NCBI RefSeq assembly: GCF_900573885.1
Contig: NZ_UPSE01000198.1
Span: 420,354 to 484,353, forward strand
Direction of reading: 5' to 3'
Source: Pseudomonas viridiflava
GTDB lineage: Bacteria > Pseudomonadota > Gammaproteobacteria > Pseudomonadales > Pseudomonadaceae
DNA length: 64,000 nt
Shown: piece by piece, positions 47,982 through 57,106 of the stretch
Position numbering within the stretch: position 1 is the first letter of the stretch
How the letters are laid out: every line of letters starts with the position of its first letter
Made by a program: the position numbers and the translations under genes
The notes under the pieces: model-generated
Seen by the model: only the letters and a program-made list of their open reading frames with translations
Database searches by the model: none
What the model was told of the DNA's origin: nothing

Positions 47982-48431
47982 TCAGTCTGCCGGCAGTTCC
48001 ATAGGCGGCAGCCGCCGTTTCACCGGTGTTTTCTTGACGATGGCGGTATTGGTTTCGGCGTAGTGATTCAGCCGGTCGAGCAGGGTGTCCAACTGCTCCA
48101 TCGAACGTACGTGCATACGCGCATAGAAGCAGTCTTCACCGGTCACCTTGTCGCACTCGGTGAACTCGCCGATCGCTTGAATCTGCCGCTCCACTTCCTG
48201 CAAGCGCCCTGGCAAAGGGCGTATCCGCACGATGGCCTGAAGCTGATAGCCGAAGGCCTTCGCGTCGACATCCACCGTATAGCCGCGCAACACACCGCGT
48301 TCTTCCAGGCGACGCAGCCGCTCGGCGACGCTGGGGGAGGTCAGCCCGGTGATCTGCGCGAGCGCTTTCAGTGAGCGGCGCGAGTCTTCCATCAACGCTT
48401 CAATCAGTTGCTGATCAATCTTGTCGGTCAT
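47982..48431 (-). CDS. Lrp/AsnC-family regulator
   Basis: 149 residues. N-terminal winged helix (KIDQQLIEALMEDSRRSLKALAQITGLTSPSVAERLRRLEERGVLRGY) and C-terminal RAM ligand domain (GEDCFYARMHVRSMEQLDTLLDRL). The divergent EamA transporter at 48572 is the obvious target, as for amino-acid exporters paired with Lrp-family regulators. The effector is unknown. Confidence 0.92.
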   Translation of the reverse strand: MTDKIDQQLIEALMEDSRRSLKALAQITGLTSPSVAERLRRLEERGVLRGYTVDVDAKAFGYQLQAIVRIRPLPGRLQEVERQIQAIGEFTECDKVTGEDCFYARMHVRSMEQLDTLLDRLNHYAETNTAIVKKTPVKRRLPPMELPAD

Positions 48432-48480
48432 GGCGTTCTGCTCGAAAGAAAGGCGGAGTGGGGAAACTACCCACGATTAA

Positions 48481-48506
48481 AAAGGCATACGCCTATATAC
48501 GCCTTT
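48481..48506. promoter_or_regulatory. Operator-like repeat between the Lrp-family and EamA genes
   Basis: AAAGGC...GCCTTT inverted ends enclose two direct ATACGCCT repeats 10 bp apart, one helical turn. Centre of the 140-bp divergent region. Confidence 0.55.
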
Positions 48507-48571
48507 CGTTTCGTCTGGAGAACCGGCGTGGCGGCCGGCGATACTGTTGCCACTGATTCGAGGAGGCCGCT

Positions 48572-49468
48572 ATGCACAACACACAACGACGCGGGATGGT
48601 GGAAATGGTCGCCGCCATGCTCATTTCCGGAACCATCGGTTGGTTTGTTCTGATCTCGGGGCGGCCGGTGCTGGAGGTGGTGTTCTGGCGCTGCCTGATC
48701 GGCGCTGCCACGCTTTTGGTGATCTGCGCGGCCATGGGTTTTTTGCGCACCGGGGTATTAACCCGCACGACCTTCGCGCTGGCTGTGTTTAGCGGGGTGG
48801 CCATCGTCGGCAACTGGCTGCTGCTGTTCGCCGCCTATTCAGGCGCCTCGATTGCCATTGCCACGGCGGTCTACAACGTGCAGCCGTTCATGTTGGTGGG
48901 CCTTGCGGCGCTGTTTCTTGGTGAACGCATAACCTGGGTGAAAATCACCTGGCTGAGCGTGGCGTTTCTCGGCATGTTGGCCATTGTCAGCGCCCATGGT
49001 GCGGGCGGCGGAAGCGGAGAGAATTACCTGCTCGGGATCGCCCTGGCGTGTGGCGCCGCGTTTCTGTATGCCATTGCAGCGCTGATCATCAAACGCCTGA
49101 CCGGCACACCGCCGCACCTGATCGCCCTGATTCAGGTATGCACCGGCGTGCTGATGCTCGCGCCGTGGCTGAACACCGAGGCGCTGCCTACCGCTGCGGT
49201 GGCGTGGGGCAGTTTGCTGACCTTGGGAGTTGTACACACAGGCGTGATGTATGTGCTGCTCTACAGCGCAATCCAGCGATTGCCAACGGCCCTGACCGGG
49301 GCCTTGTCGTTCGTGTATCCGATTGCCGCGATTCTGGTCGACTGGGTGGCCTTCGACCATCGTCTGAGCGCGCTGCAATGGCTCGGCGTCAGCATGATTC
49401 TTATAGCTGTTGCCGGCATGCAGCGCGGCTGGGCACCGCGCCGCTGGCGGGGCGCGGCGGCGGTTTAA
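48572..49468 (+). CDS. EamA/DMT-family exporter
   Basis: 298 residues with ten predicted membrane helices in two EamA repeats (MVAAMLISGTIGWFVL... and GIALACGAAFLYAIAALIIKR...). The family exports amino acids or metabolites. GAGGAGG lies 5 nt before the ATG. Its divergent Lrp-type neighbour suggests the substrate is an amino acid or related compound, which is inference. Confidence 0.9.
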   Translation: MHNTQRRGMVEMVAAMLISGTIGWFVLISGRPVLEVVFWRCLIGAATLLVICAAMGFLRTGVLTRTTFALAVFSGVAIVGNWLLLFAAYSGASIAIATAVYNVQPFMLVGLAALFLGERITWVKITWLSVAFLGMLAIVSAHGAGGGSGENYLLGIALACGAAFLYAIAALIIKRLTGTPPHLIALIQVCTGVLMLAPWLNTEALPTAAVAWGSLLTLGVVHTGVMYVLLYSAIQRLPTALTGALSFVYPIAAILVDWVAFDHRLSALQWLGVSMILIAVAGMQRGWAPRRWRGAAAV

Positions 49469-49483
49469 GGCGTGCCGGGCCGC

Positions 49484-50362
49484 TTAGAACCAGGCGCGGA
49501 TACCCAGCACCAGTCGCGCCTCGGCATCGTCGTCTTCGGCGGGTGTGTTGCCGTGGCTCTTGTTCCACGTCAGGCCTACATAAGGGGCGAATTCGGGTCG
49601 TACCTGGTAACGCAACCGAAGCCCCAGCTCGGTGTTGCTCAAGCCCGAGCCCACTTCGCGCCCTGCATCGTTTTTGCCGAAGAAGTTTGCCTCGGCCAGC
49701 GGCTGGAGAATCCACCTGTTGGTCAGCAGCAGGTCGTACTCGGCTTTCAGCCGCAGCGCGCTCTGGTTGTTTTCGCCGAGGTAGGCGGTGGCCTCCGTTT
49801 CCAGGCCGTACAGCGGCGTGCCCTGGATGCCAAGAGCGGCCCAGGTTTGCGCCGGTCCTGGCTTAAAGTCCTGGCGCACGCCGAGCAACACGTCCCACCA
49901 CGGACTGACCGCGTGGCCCCACAGCGCTTGCAGTTCGGCTTTTTCGGCGTGGCCATCGACGCGCTCACCTTCGCTACGAAGCCATAACCGATTGATGTCG
50001 CCGCCAATCCAGCCGTCCATATCCCAGGCCAGGGCGTTTCCGGCGTCGAGGTTTTGCCATTCCAGGCGGTCCACCAGCAGGTAGTGATTCAGCCCCGGAT
50101 CATGGCTGTCGTGGCCGCTGTGCAGGGGCGGGAAGGCGGCCAGCCGATCCGCCTCGGTTATGGCGCGGATGGGCGTTCGGCTCTCGCTGGCGGCCGGTAA
50201 CGGCGTGCTGCCAGCGCTCATGTCGTGACTCATGTTGCTGTGGTCCATGCTGCCGTGGTCCATGCCGGGCATGGCGCCGTGCATGGAATGATCCATCGCC
50301 TCGGCCGCGTGGGCGCTGTTAACCATGGCGGCGGCAAGCGCCAGACAAGTCAGATACCTCAT
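49484..50362 (-). CDS. copB: Copper resistance outer-membrane protein CopB
   Basis: 292 residues. Signal peptide [22 protein letters not shown], then a Met/His-rich copper-binding stretch of [20 protein letters not shown] type (residues about 25-50). A C-terminal beta-barrel follows with alternating aromatic strands ending in LVLGIRAWF. The start overlaps the copA stop (ATGA). Sequesters or excludes copper at the outer membrane together with CopA. copC, copD and copRS are not adjacent. Confidence 0.93.
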   Translation of the reverse strand: MRYLTCLALAAAMVNSAHAAEAMDHSMHGAMPGMDHGSMDHSNMSHDMSAGSTPLPAASESRTPIRAITEADRLAAFPPLHSGHDSHDPGLNHYLLVDRLEWQNLDAGNALAWDMDGWIGGDINRLWLRSEGERVDGHAEKAELQALWGHAVSPWWDVLLGVRQDFKPGPAQTWAALGIQGTPLYGLETEATAYLGENNQSALRLKAEYDLLLTNRWILQPLAEANFFGKNDAGREVGSGLSNTELGLRLRYQVRPEFAPYVGLTWNKSHGNTPAEDDDAEARLVLGIRAWF

Positions 50363-52062
50363 GTTGGCTGTCCTTCTTCCACGCGCACTTCGCGCATCAT
50401 GCCGGCGCTCATGTGCATCAACAGATGACAGTGATAAGCCCAACGGCCGAGCGCGTCGGCGGTGACGCGGTAGCTGCGTTTCGTGCCGGGCGGCATGTCG
50501 ATGGTGTGTTTGCGCACCTTGAAGTTGCCGTGCTCGTCTTCCAGATCGCTCCATAACCCGTGCAGGTGAATGGGGTGGCTCATCATCGTGTCGTTCACCA
50601 ACACAATGCGCACGCGCTCGCCGTAGGTGAGGCGAATCGGCTCGGCGGCAGAAAACGGCACGCCGTCGAACGACCAGGCGAATTTCTCCATGTGGCCGGT
50701 CAGGTGAATCTCCAGCGTGCGGCCGGGTTCGCGGCCGTCCGGGTCGGGAAAGCGGCTGCGCAGGTCGCTGTAGCGCAACACGCGCCGGCCATTGTCTCGC
50801 AGGCCCAAGCCGGGATCGTCGAGCTTGGCGCTGGGCTGCATGGTTTGCATGTCAACCAGCGGGTTGTCGGTTTCGCTGGCCGGATGGCTTTGCATGGCGG
50901 CCATTGCCGAGTGGTCCATGCCGGCCATCTGGCTGTGGTCCATGGCGCCATGGTCCATGCCCATATCGTTCATGCTCAGCTGCGGGCGCGGGTCCAGGGG
51001 CGGCAACGCCGCGCGCAAGCCCTGGCGCGTGGCCAGGGTCGCGCAGGCGTAGCCACTGCGGTCCATGGCCTGGGCGAATACGGTGTAGGCCTCGGCGTGT
51101 TGCGGTTGCACGATCACGTCATAGGTCTCCGCCGGCGCCAGGCGCAGTTCGTCGACCGAAACCGGTTCCACGTACTGGCCGTCCGCCGCGACCACGGTCA
51201 TGTTCAAGCCGGGAATGCGCAAATCGAAATAGGTCATGGCGCTGGCGTTGATCAAGCGCAAACGAAGACGCTCGCCCGGCTGGAACAGGCCGGTCCAGTT
51301 GCTATCGGGGGCATGGCCGTTGACGAGATAGGTATAGGTCTGCCCGGTAACGTCGGCGATGTCGGTGGGTGTCATGCGCATCTGCGCCCAACTCATGCGC
51401 TCGCTGAAAGTAGCGCGCCAGCCGTCACGGCCGATGTCGTCGATAAAGTCGCCGAGGGTGCGCTTGTGCCCGTTGTAATAATCGGCCTGTTTTTTCAGCG
51501 TCGTCAGCAACCGGTTAGGGTTTTGGTCGGTCCAGTCGCTAAGCAGCAGCACGTGCTCGCGTTCATAGGCGAACGGCGCCGGCTCGAGCGGATCGATCAC
51601 CAGCGGGGCGTACAGTCCCGCTTGTTCCTGCATGCCGGAATGGCTGTGATACCAATAGGTGCCGTGCTGCTGCACGGTGAAGCGGTAGGTGTACTGGCCA
51701 TCCGGCGCGATGCCGTCGAAGCTCATGCCCGGCACGCCATCCATGTTGGCCGGCAGCAATATGCCGTGCCAATGCAGGGAGGTCACTTCGCTCAGGCGGT
51801 TTTTCACCCTAAGCGTCACGGTATCGCCTTCACGCCAGCGCAGCAGAGGGCCGGGAAGGCTGCCGTTGATGGTGATGGCGCTGCGCGGCGCGCCGGTGAA
51901 ATTTACCGGCGTCTGGCCAATGACCAGGTCGAACTCGCTGCCGCTCAACGTGGCGGGCTGATTGGCGCCGCTCTGCGCCCATACCGGTGGGCGCCACAGG
52001 CCTAAACCGCCGAGCACGCTGCCCGCGGCGAGACTTTTAACAAAGGTGCGTCTGCTCGTCAT
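50359..52062 (-). CDS. copA: Periplasmic multicopper oxidase CopA
   Basis: 567 residues. Twin-arginine signal ([18 protein letters not shown]) for folded export. Cupredoxin copper sites: LHWHG, WYHSHSG, HPIHLHG and HCHLLMHM (type 1). The insert [19 protein letters not shown] (about residues 374-392) is the Met-rich copper-binding repeat. Oxidises Cu(I) in the periplasm. The ATG at 52062 starts the Tat signal; an upstream frame to 52110 is rejected. Likely transcribed from the CueR-like promoter at 52126. Confidence 0.95.
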   Translation of the reverse strand: MTSRRTFVKSLAAGSVLGGLGLWRPPVWAQSGANQPATLSGSEFDLVIGQTPVNFTGAPRSAITINGSLPGPLLRWREGDTVTLRVKNRLSEVTSLHWHGILLPANMDGVPGMSFDGIAPDGQYTYRFTVQQHGTYWYHSHSGMQEQAGLYAPLVIDPLEPAPFAYEREHVLLLSDWTDQNPNRLLTTLKKQADYYNGHKRTLGDFIDDIGRDGWRATFSERMSWAQMRMTPTDIADVTGQTYTYLVNGHAPDSNWTGLFQPGERLRLRLINASAMTYFDLRIPGLNMTVVAADGQYVEPVSVDELRLAPAETYDVIVQPQHAEAYTVFAQAMDRSGYACATLATRQGLRAALPPLDPRPQLSMNDMGMDHGAMDHSQMAGMDHSAMAAMQSHPASETDNPLVDMQTMQPSAKLDDPGLGLRDNGRRVLRYSDLRSRFPDPDGREPGRTLEIHLTGHMEKFAWSFDGVPFSAAEPIRLTYGERVRIVLVNDTMMSHPIHLHGLWSDLEDEHGNFKVRKHTIDMPPGTKRSYRVTADALGRWAYHCHLLMHMSAGMMREVRVEEGQPT

Positions 52063-52125
52063 AAATGGATGTCCCGATCTGACAACGTGGTGACTGCTCA
52101 GAGCGCGCAAAGCCCTGCGGCCGGG

Positions 52126-52156
52126 ATTCTTTGGCTTGTCACTGTGGCAAGGTCAA
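52126..52156 (-). promoter_or_regulatory. CueR/MerR-type promoter of copAB
   Basis: Minus strand: -35 TTGACC (52151-52156), a 19-bp spacer and -10-like AAGAAT (52126-52131). The spacer carries the near-perfect palindrome CTTGCCAC-A-GTGACAAG (52135-52151). A 19-bp spacer with a central dyad is the MerR/CueR hallmark. No cueR gene is in the window. Confidence 0.7.
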
Positions 52157-52197
52157 GACGGCACGGTTGCCGTGGTGTGGTTTTTCCGATAGCGTTC

Positions 52198-52235
52198 GTG
52201 AAATTATTAGCCATAAATTTCACCTGCGTGAATTT
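52198..52235. promoter_or_regulatory. Operator-like repeat upstream of the polyamine cluster
   Basis: GTGAAATT...AATTTCAC inverted repeat (52198-52223), followed by a third half GTGAATTT (52228-52235), ending 9 bp before the ATG. Candidate target of the XRE-cupin regulator encoded at 53534. Confidence 0.65.
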
Positions 52236-52244
52236 GGATATCTG

Positions 52245-53534
52245 ATGTTTCAGCGTTCCGCTCAGCACATTGACAGCTATTACGCCTACAGCAGTGCCGA
52301 TCTCCTAAAACCGCGTACGCCGTTGCAAGGTGAGCACCGCACGGATGTGCTGGTCATCGGCGCCGGTTTCAGTGGCCTGCATACGGCATTGCGCCTTGTG
52401 CTTGCCGGCAAGCGCGTGATGCTCATCGAAGCGAGCCGTGTGGCGTGGGCGGCCAGTGGACGAAACGGCGGTCAGGCGATTCTCGGTTGGTCGTGCGACA
52501 TGCCGCCACTGGAGGCTGCATTGGGCCTGGAGCGCGCGCGACGTCTGTGGCACAGCATGCGCTGGGCGGCGCAGGAACTGCGCGAGCTGCCCGGCCGCCA
52601 CGGCTTCGATTGCGACTACCGGCCCGGGCATCTGTGGACCTCCGTGTTGGCAAGGCGCACGGCCATTCTCCATGAATGGCAGCACGAGGCCAGCCACAAA
52701 TGGGGTCACGATGCCTTGCAATTCATCCCCCGCGAGCAGCTTCCTGATTGGGTCGCCAGCGAGCGCTATCAGGCTGGCCTTTACGACCCCGAAGGTGGCC
52801 ATCTCAATCCGTTGAAACTGGCCCTGGGCCTTGCAGCCGCCATTGAAGCGGCCGGCGGGCTGATTCATGAGAACAGCAAAGCGCTCAGCTACCAGCTAGA
52901 AGGCTCCGGTTACCGGGTGAAAACGGAGCAGGGCACTGTGCGCGCCGACGTGCTGGTGCTGGCCTGCAACGCCTATATCGATGAACTCGACCCCGCATTG
53001 GCCAAACGTGTGCTGCCGGTCGGCACGTATCAGGTCGCCACCGCGCCGCTTGGCGAGGCGCAGGCCAAGGCGTTGCTGCCTACCAACGCGTGCGTCACCG
53101 ACAACCAGTTCGTGCTCGACTATTTCCGCCTTACGCCCGACCACCGCCTGCTGTTCGGCGGCGGCTGCACCTACCTCGGTGGCATGCCCAATGACATCGC
53201 CGGTGCCACGCGACCGTTTCTCGAGCGGGTGTTCCCGCAACTGACCGGCGTGCCGATCGACTTCGCCTGGGGCGGCCATATCGACATCACCCTCAAGCGC
53301 ACGCCAGACATCGGTCGCGACGGCAACCGTTACTGGCTGCAAGGCTATTCCGGGCACGGCGTGCTGCCGACCCTGGCCGGAGCGCGGGCCGTCAGCGAGG
53401 CGATTCTGGGCGACGAAGACTTACTCAATCTGTACCAGTGCCTGAACAACCCCGGGTTCCCTGGCGGCCGTTATCTCGCGGCGCCTTTGGAAGCGGTCGG
53501 CAAGGCCTGGTATCGCCTGCGGGACAGCCTGTGA
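52245..53534 (+). CDS. FAD-dependent oxidoreductase, PuuB/PauB-type gamma-glutamylpolyamine oxidase
   Basis: A 429-residue DAO-family flavoenzyme. FAD motif VIGAGFSGLHTAL (residues 38-50), then AASGRNGGQAI and C-terminal WGGHIDITLKRTPDIG and GYSGHGVLPT. PuuB-like enzymes oxidise gamma-glutamyl-putrescine to the aldehyde. The start MFQRSAQHIDSYYAYS is typical of the group. It opens a cluster with a PuuR-like regulator, a PuuA-like synthetase and a SpuC-like aminotransferase, supporting polyamine catabolism. The stop overlaps the next start (TGATG). Confidence 0.87.
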   Translation: MFQRSAQHIDSYYAYSSADLLKPRTPLQGEHRTDVLVIGAGFSGLHTALRLVLAGKRVMLIEASRVAWAASGRNGGQAILGWSCDMPPLEAALGLERARRLWHSMRWAAQELRELPGRHGFDCDYRPGHLWTSVLARRTAILHEWQHEASHKWGHDALQFIPREQLPDWVASERYQAGLYDPEGGHLNPLKLALGLAAAIEAAGGLIHENSKALSYQLEGSGYRVKTEQGTVRADVLVLACNAYIDELDPALAKRVLPVGTYQVATAPLGEAQAKALLPTNACVTDNQFVLDYFRLTPDHRLLFGGGCTYLGGMPNDIAGATRPFLERVFPQLTGVPIDFAWGGHIDITLKRTPDIGRDGNRYWLQGYSGHGVLPTLAGARAVSEAILGDEDLLNLYQCLNNPGFPGGRYLAAPLEAVGKAWYRLRDSL

Positions 53535-54106
53535 TGGAGCACACGCCGATGACCAAAGAGGAAGAGATCGCTGCGCTGGCGATCCTTATTCACGACCTGC
53601 GCAAGCACAAGAACTACACGCTCAAAGAACTGGCCGACAAAATCGGTCGCTCGGTGGGCTTTGTTTCGCAAGTTGAGCGCGGGTTGTCGCGCCCGACCGT
53701 GGCCGATCTCACCGCTATCAGTCAGGCGCTGGGCGTGACCACCACCTATTTTTACAATCTGGCCAAACCCAAGCAGCTGCCCTGGGTAACCCGGCCGGAC
53801 GAACGTCGCACGTTGTATTTCGCCAATGGCATTACCGACATTCTGGTGTCGCCCACTATGTCGGCCAGCTTTTCCATGCTGGAAAGCTTGCTGGAGCCCG
53901 GTTCCAGCTCCGGTGAACGGACGCTGAGCGACATTTCCGAGCAGGGGGGTTACGTGCTGGAAGGCGAGCTGACGCTGTGGCTCGCAGGCTCCGACGAGCC
54001 CGTCACCTTGCGTGCCGGCGATGCCTTCCAGCTCGACCGCCATGTCCATTGCCGTTACGGCAACCGCTCCGAACACCCCACCCGCGTGCTGTGGGTGTAC
54101 ACATGA
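53534..54106 (+). CDS. XRE-cupin regulator, PuuR/PauR-like
   Basis: 190 residues. N-terminal HTH_3 (YTLKELADKIGRSVGFVSQVERGLSRPTVADLTAISQAL; residues about 27-65) and C-terminal cupin (GGYVLEGELTLWLAG... TLRAGDAFQLDRHVHCRYGN). PuuR-type proteins repress polyamine catabolism genes until putrescine is present. The ATG at 53534 overlaps the preceding stop; a start at 53549 (MTKEEEIAAL) is also possible. Being second in the operon implies autoregulation through the repeat at 52198. Confidence 0.87.
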   Translation: MEHTPMTKEEEIAALAILIHDLRKHKNYTLKELADKIGRSVGFVSQVERGLSRPTVADLTAISQALGVTTTYFYNLAKPKQLPWVTRPDERRTLYFANGITDILVSPTMSASFSMLESLLEPGSSSGERTLSDISEQGGYVLEGELTLWLAGSDEPVTLRAGDAFQLDRHVHCRYGNRSEHPTRVLWVYT

Positions 54107-54129
54107 TCAATGCTGAAGGAAGTCCCGTT

Positions 54130-55491
54130 ATGACCGCCGTTCCCGTGAGCGCCGAGCACGCCGACCTGTTGGCTGAAGTGCGCGCATTTCGCCAGCGTTA
54201 CCCTGAGGTGCGTTATGTCGATCTGATTTGCCTGGATATTCCGGGGCACTTCTACGGCAAGCGCTACCCGATCGACATGCTCGAAAAAGTCGCCGCAGGC
54301 AGCGCCTTGAAGCTGCCGCAGAACTGCGTGCTGCTCGGCGTGCAGGGCGGCCTGTTCAAGATTGGCGACTACTGCTTCCACGACGGCGACCCCGACGCCG
54401 AGCGCCGTCTGGTGCCGGGCACATTGAAGCTGGTGACCTGGGAAGCGCAGCCAGTGGGGCAGATGCTGATCACCTCCGACGGCACCGCCGCGCCAATCGA
54501 ATTCGAGCCGCGTGAAGTGCTCGCGCAAGTGCTGCAACGCCTGCGCAACAAGGGCATCCATCCGGTGGTGGCGTTCGAGCTGGAGTTTTATCTGTTCGAT
54601 AAAAAACTGCGTGACGGCCTGCCGCAATTCCCCCGCGACGAGCTGAGCGACGACGGCGACGACATGCCGAATATGCACATCGAGCGCCTCTCGCGTTTTG
54701 CGCCGGTGCTCGACGAGATGGTGGAAACCGCGCGGCTGCAAGGCATCGACACCACGGTAATCACCGCCGAGCTCGGCCCCGGCCAGTTCGAAATCAACTT
54801 CGGCCACCTCGACGATGGGCTCAAGGCCGCCGACTGGGCCGCCTTGTTCTGCCGCAGCACCCGTGGCGTCGCGCTCAAGCACGGCTACCGCGCCAGCTTT
54901 ATGGCCAAGCCGTACCTCGAGCATCCCGGCAGCGGCATGCATGTGCACGTCAGTTTGTATGACGCCGCGGGCAACAATCTGCTGGCCGCCAACGAGCAAC
55001 AGGCGATGCGCCACGCGGTAGCGGGGTGCCTGGAGTTACTGCCGCACTGCATGCCGATCTTTGCGCCGAACCAGAACGCCTACCGCCGTCTGGGCGGCAC
55101 GGTGAACGCCGCTACCCGCGCCAGCTGGGGTTATGAAGACCGCGACGCGTGCGTGCGCATTCCCGAGTCGGACGCAAAAAATCTGCGTATCGAACACCGT
55201 ATTTCCGGTGCCGACGCCAACCCGTATCTGGTGCTGGCGGCCATTCTGGTCGGCCTCGAGCAGGGTCTGGCCACTGGCCGCGAGCCGATTGCGCCACTGA
55301 ACGAAGACCGCAACAGCGGCGTGGATTTCCCTCTGGATATCCTCCAGGCCGTGTGCGCCATGCAGCAGCAACCGGAGCTGCGCGCGGGTCTCGGCGCCGA
55401 GTTTGTCGATGTGTACTGCGAGAACAAGCGGCAGGACCACTTAGCCTTTTTGCAAGAAATCAGCGCCCGCGAATACCGCTGGTTCCTCTAA
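54130..55491 (+). CDS. Glutamine-synthetase-like gamma-glutamylpolyamine synthetase (PuuA/PauA type)
   Basis: A 453-residue member of the GS family that ligates glutamate to putrescine or other polyamines with ATP. GS catalytic signs: VAFELEFYLF (Glu metal ligands), AELGPGQFEINFGH, GSGMHVHVSLYD, ASWGYEDRDACVRIP and the C-terminal IEHRISGADANPYLVLAA. The ATG at 54130 has AAGGAAG 6 nt upstream; an in-frame ATG at 54103 overlapping the regulator is less likely. Context separates it from nitrogen-assimilation GlnA. Confidence 0.9.
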   Translation: MTAVPVSAEHADLLAEVRAFRQRYPEVRYVDLICLDIPGHFYGKRYPIDMLEKVAAGSALKLPQNCVLLGVQGGLFKIGDYCFHDGDPDAERRLVPGTLKLVTWEAQPVGQMLITSDGTAAPIEFEPREVLAQVLQRLRNKGIHPVVAFELEFYLFDKKLRDGLPQFPRDELSDDGDDMPNMHIERLSRFAPVLDEMVETARLQGIDTTVITAELGPGQFEINFGHLDDGLKAADWAALFCRSTRGVALKHGYRASFMAKPYLEHPGSGMHVHVSLYDAAGNNLLAANEQQAMRHAVAGCLELLPHCMPIFAPNQNAYRRLGGTVNAATRASWGYEDRDACVRIPESDAKNLRIEHRISGADANPYLVLAAILVGLEQGLATGREPIAPLNEDRNSGVDFPLDILQAVCAMQQQPELRAGLGAEFVDVYCENKRQDHLAFLQEISAREYRWFL

Positions 55492-55500
55492 ATTTTTTCC

Positions 55501-55521
55501 GCCCGGCATCGCGTGCCGGGC
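55501..55521 (+). other. Intercistronic GC hairpin between synthetase and aminotransferase genes
   Basis: GCCCGGCA-TCGCG-TGCCGGGC, 8-bp stem and no following T-run. It lies just before the ribosome site of the next gene and may set relative expression or mRNA processing. Confidence 0.5.
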
Positions 55522-55535
55522 CGTAAGGAGTGCGT

Positions 55536-56903
55536 ATGAGCAAGTCAGCCAACAACCCGAAAACACTGGAATGGCAAGCCCTGAGCGACAGCCATCACCT
55601 GGCGCCATTCAGTGATTACAAACAGCTGAAACAGGTCGGCCCGCGCATCATCACCAGCGCCGATGGCGTGTACTTGTGGGACAGCGAAGGCAACAAGATT
55701 CTCGACGCCATGGCGGGCCTCTGGTGCGTGGCCATCGGCTACGGCCGCGATGAGCTGGCTGATGCGGCGGCCAGGCAGATGAAGGAGCTGCCGTTCTACA
55801 ACACCTTCTTCATGACCGCGCACCCGCCGGTGCTGGAGCTGGCGAAAACCATCGCCGAGCTGGCACCGCCGCACATGAATCATTTGTTCTTTACCGGTTC
55901 CGGTTCGGAAGGTAACGACACCATGCTGCGTATGGTCCGTCACTACTGGCAAGTGAAGGGCAAGCCACAGAAGAAAGTCATCATCGGTCGCCTCAATGGC
56001 TATCACGGCTCCACCGTGGCCGGCGCCGCGTTGGGCGGTATGCAAGGCATGCACGAGCAGGGCGGCATGCTCCCCGACATCGTGCACATCCCGCAGCCGT
56101 ACTGGTTTGGTGAAGGCGGCGACATGAGCCCGGCCGAATTCGGCATCTGGGCGGCCGAGCAGCTGGAAAAGAAAATTCTCGAAGTCGGCGAAGACAAGGT
56201 CGCGGCGTTTATTGCCGAGCCGATTCAAGGCGCCGGCGGCGTGATTATTCCGCCGGACACCTACTGGCCGAAGGTGCGCGAGATTCTCGCCAAATACGAC
56301 ATCCTCTTTGCTGCAGACGAAGTGATTTGTGGCTTTGGCCGCACCGGCGAGTGGTTCGGCAGCGACTACTACGGCAACACGCCGGACCTGATGACCATCG
56401 CCAAAGGCCTGACCTCGGGTTACATCCCCATGGGTGGCCTGATTGTCAGCGACAAGGTTGCCGCCGTGATCAACGAAGGCGGCGACTTCAACCACGGCTT
56501 CACCTATTCCGGTCACCCGGTGGCAGCCGCCGTGGCGCTGGAAAACCTGCGGATCATTCGCGAAGAGAAGATTCTGGAAACCGTACGGGCCGAAACCGCG
56601 CCTTACCTGCAACAGCGCCTGCGTGAACTGGCTGATCATCCACTGGTAGGCGAAGTGCGCGGGCTGGGCATGCTGGGCGCCATCGAACTGGTGAAAGACA
56701 AAGCCACCCGTGCCCGATACGAAGGGAAGGGCGTCGGTATGATCTGCCGCGGCCATTGCTTCAACAACGGCTTGATCATGCGCGCCGTGGGCGACACCAT
56801 GATCATTGCGCCGCCGCTGGTAATCAGCAAAGCCGAGATTGATGAGCTGGTAGAGAAGGCGCGCAAGTGCCTGAATTTGACCTTGGCTGATTTACAGAAC
56901 TAG
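55536..56903 (+). CDS. spuC: Polyamine:pyruvate aminotransferase SpuC-type
   Basis: A 455-residue class III PLP aminotransferase. It transfers the amino group of putrescine or other polyamines to pyruvate. Motifs: FTGSGSEGNDTMLRM (PLP phosphate), LNGYHGSTVAGAALGG, FAADEVICGFGRTG (Asp to the pyridine N), and the Schiff-base Lys in TIAKGLTSGYIPMGG. AAGGAG lies 6 nt before the ATG at 55536. Last gene of the polyamine cluster, ended by the palindromic terminator at 57054. Confidence 0.93.
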   Translation: MSKSANNPKTLEWQALSDSHHLAPFSDYKQLKQVGPRIITSADGVYLWDSEGNKILDAMAGLWCVAIGYGRDELADAAARQMKELPFYNTFFMTAHPPVLELAKTIAELAPPHMNHLFFTGSGSEGNDTMLRMVRHYWQVKGKPQKKVIIGRLNGYHGSTVAGAALGGMQGMHEQGGMLPDIVHIPQPYWFGEGGDMSPAEFGIWAAEQLEKKILEVGEDKVAAFIAEPIQGAGGVIIPPDTYWPKVREILAKYDILFAADEVICGFGRTGEWFGSDYYGNTPDLMTIAKGLTSGYIPMGGLIVSDKVAAVINEGGDFNHGFTYSGHPVAAAVALENLRIIREEKILETVRAETAPYLQQRLRELADHPLVGEVRGLGMLGAIELVKDKATRARYEGKGVGMICRGHCFNNGLIMRAVGDTMIIAPPLVISKAEIDELVEKARKCLNLTLADLQN

Positions 56904-56916
56904 GCCGCAGAGAAAC

Positions 56917-57028
56917 CGTCATTCCCGCGAAGGCGGCGGTCCGACGGTTCGGAATCCAGAGTTTTGTAGGTTACGGTGTCGTTTGAAACATCACCGAACC
57001 TGGATTCCCGCCTACGCGGGAATGACGG
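56917..57028. repeat. REP pair, TTCCCGC-GCGGGAATGACGG family
   Basis: Facing units CCGTCATTCCCGCGAAGGCG and CCCGCCTACGCGGGAATGACGG, with GGAATCCAG / CTGGATTC inner halves and a spacer of about 50 bp. It lies between convergent genes. Confidence 0.88.
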
Positions 57029-57053
57029 ATGGAGGATTCGACGGTCGTGACAC

Positions 57054-57099
57054 CCGGCAACAAAAAAGCCCGCCAATTGGCGGGCTTTTTTGTTGCCGG
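57054..57099. terminator. Perfect 46-bp palindromic bidirectional terminator
   Basis: Self-complementary over 57054-57099 with centre CCAATTGG. GCCCGCC / GGCGGGC stems are flanked by A6 and T6, so it can end both spuC (plus) and ttgC (minus) transcripts. It ends 7 bp before the ttgC stop. Confidence 0.93.
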
Positions 57100-57106
57100 C
57101 GAAACC

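Noticed and set aside
49484..56903. Copper/polyamine segment as a mobile island
   Set aside because: No integrase, insertion sequence, tRNA or direct-repeat boundary, and codon use looks like the neighbours.
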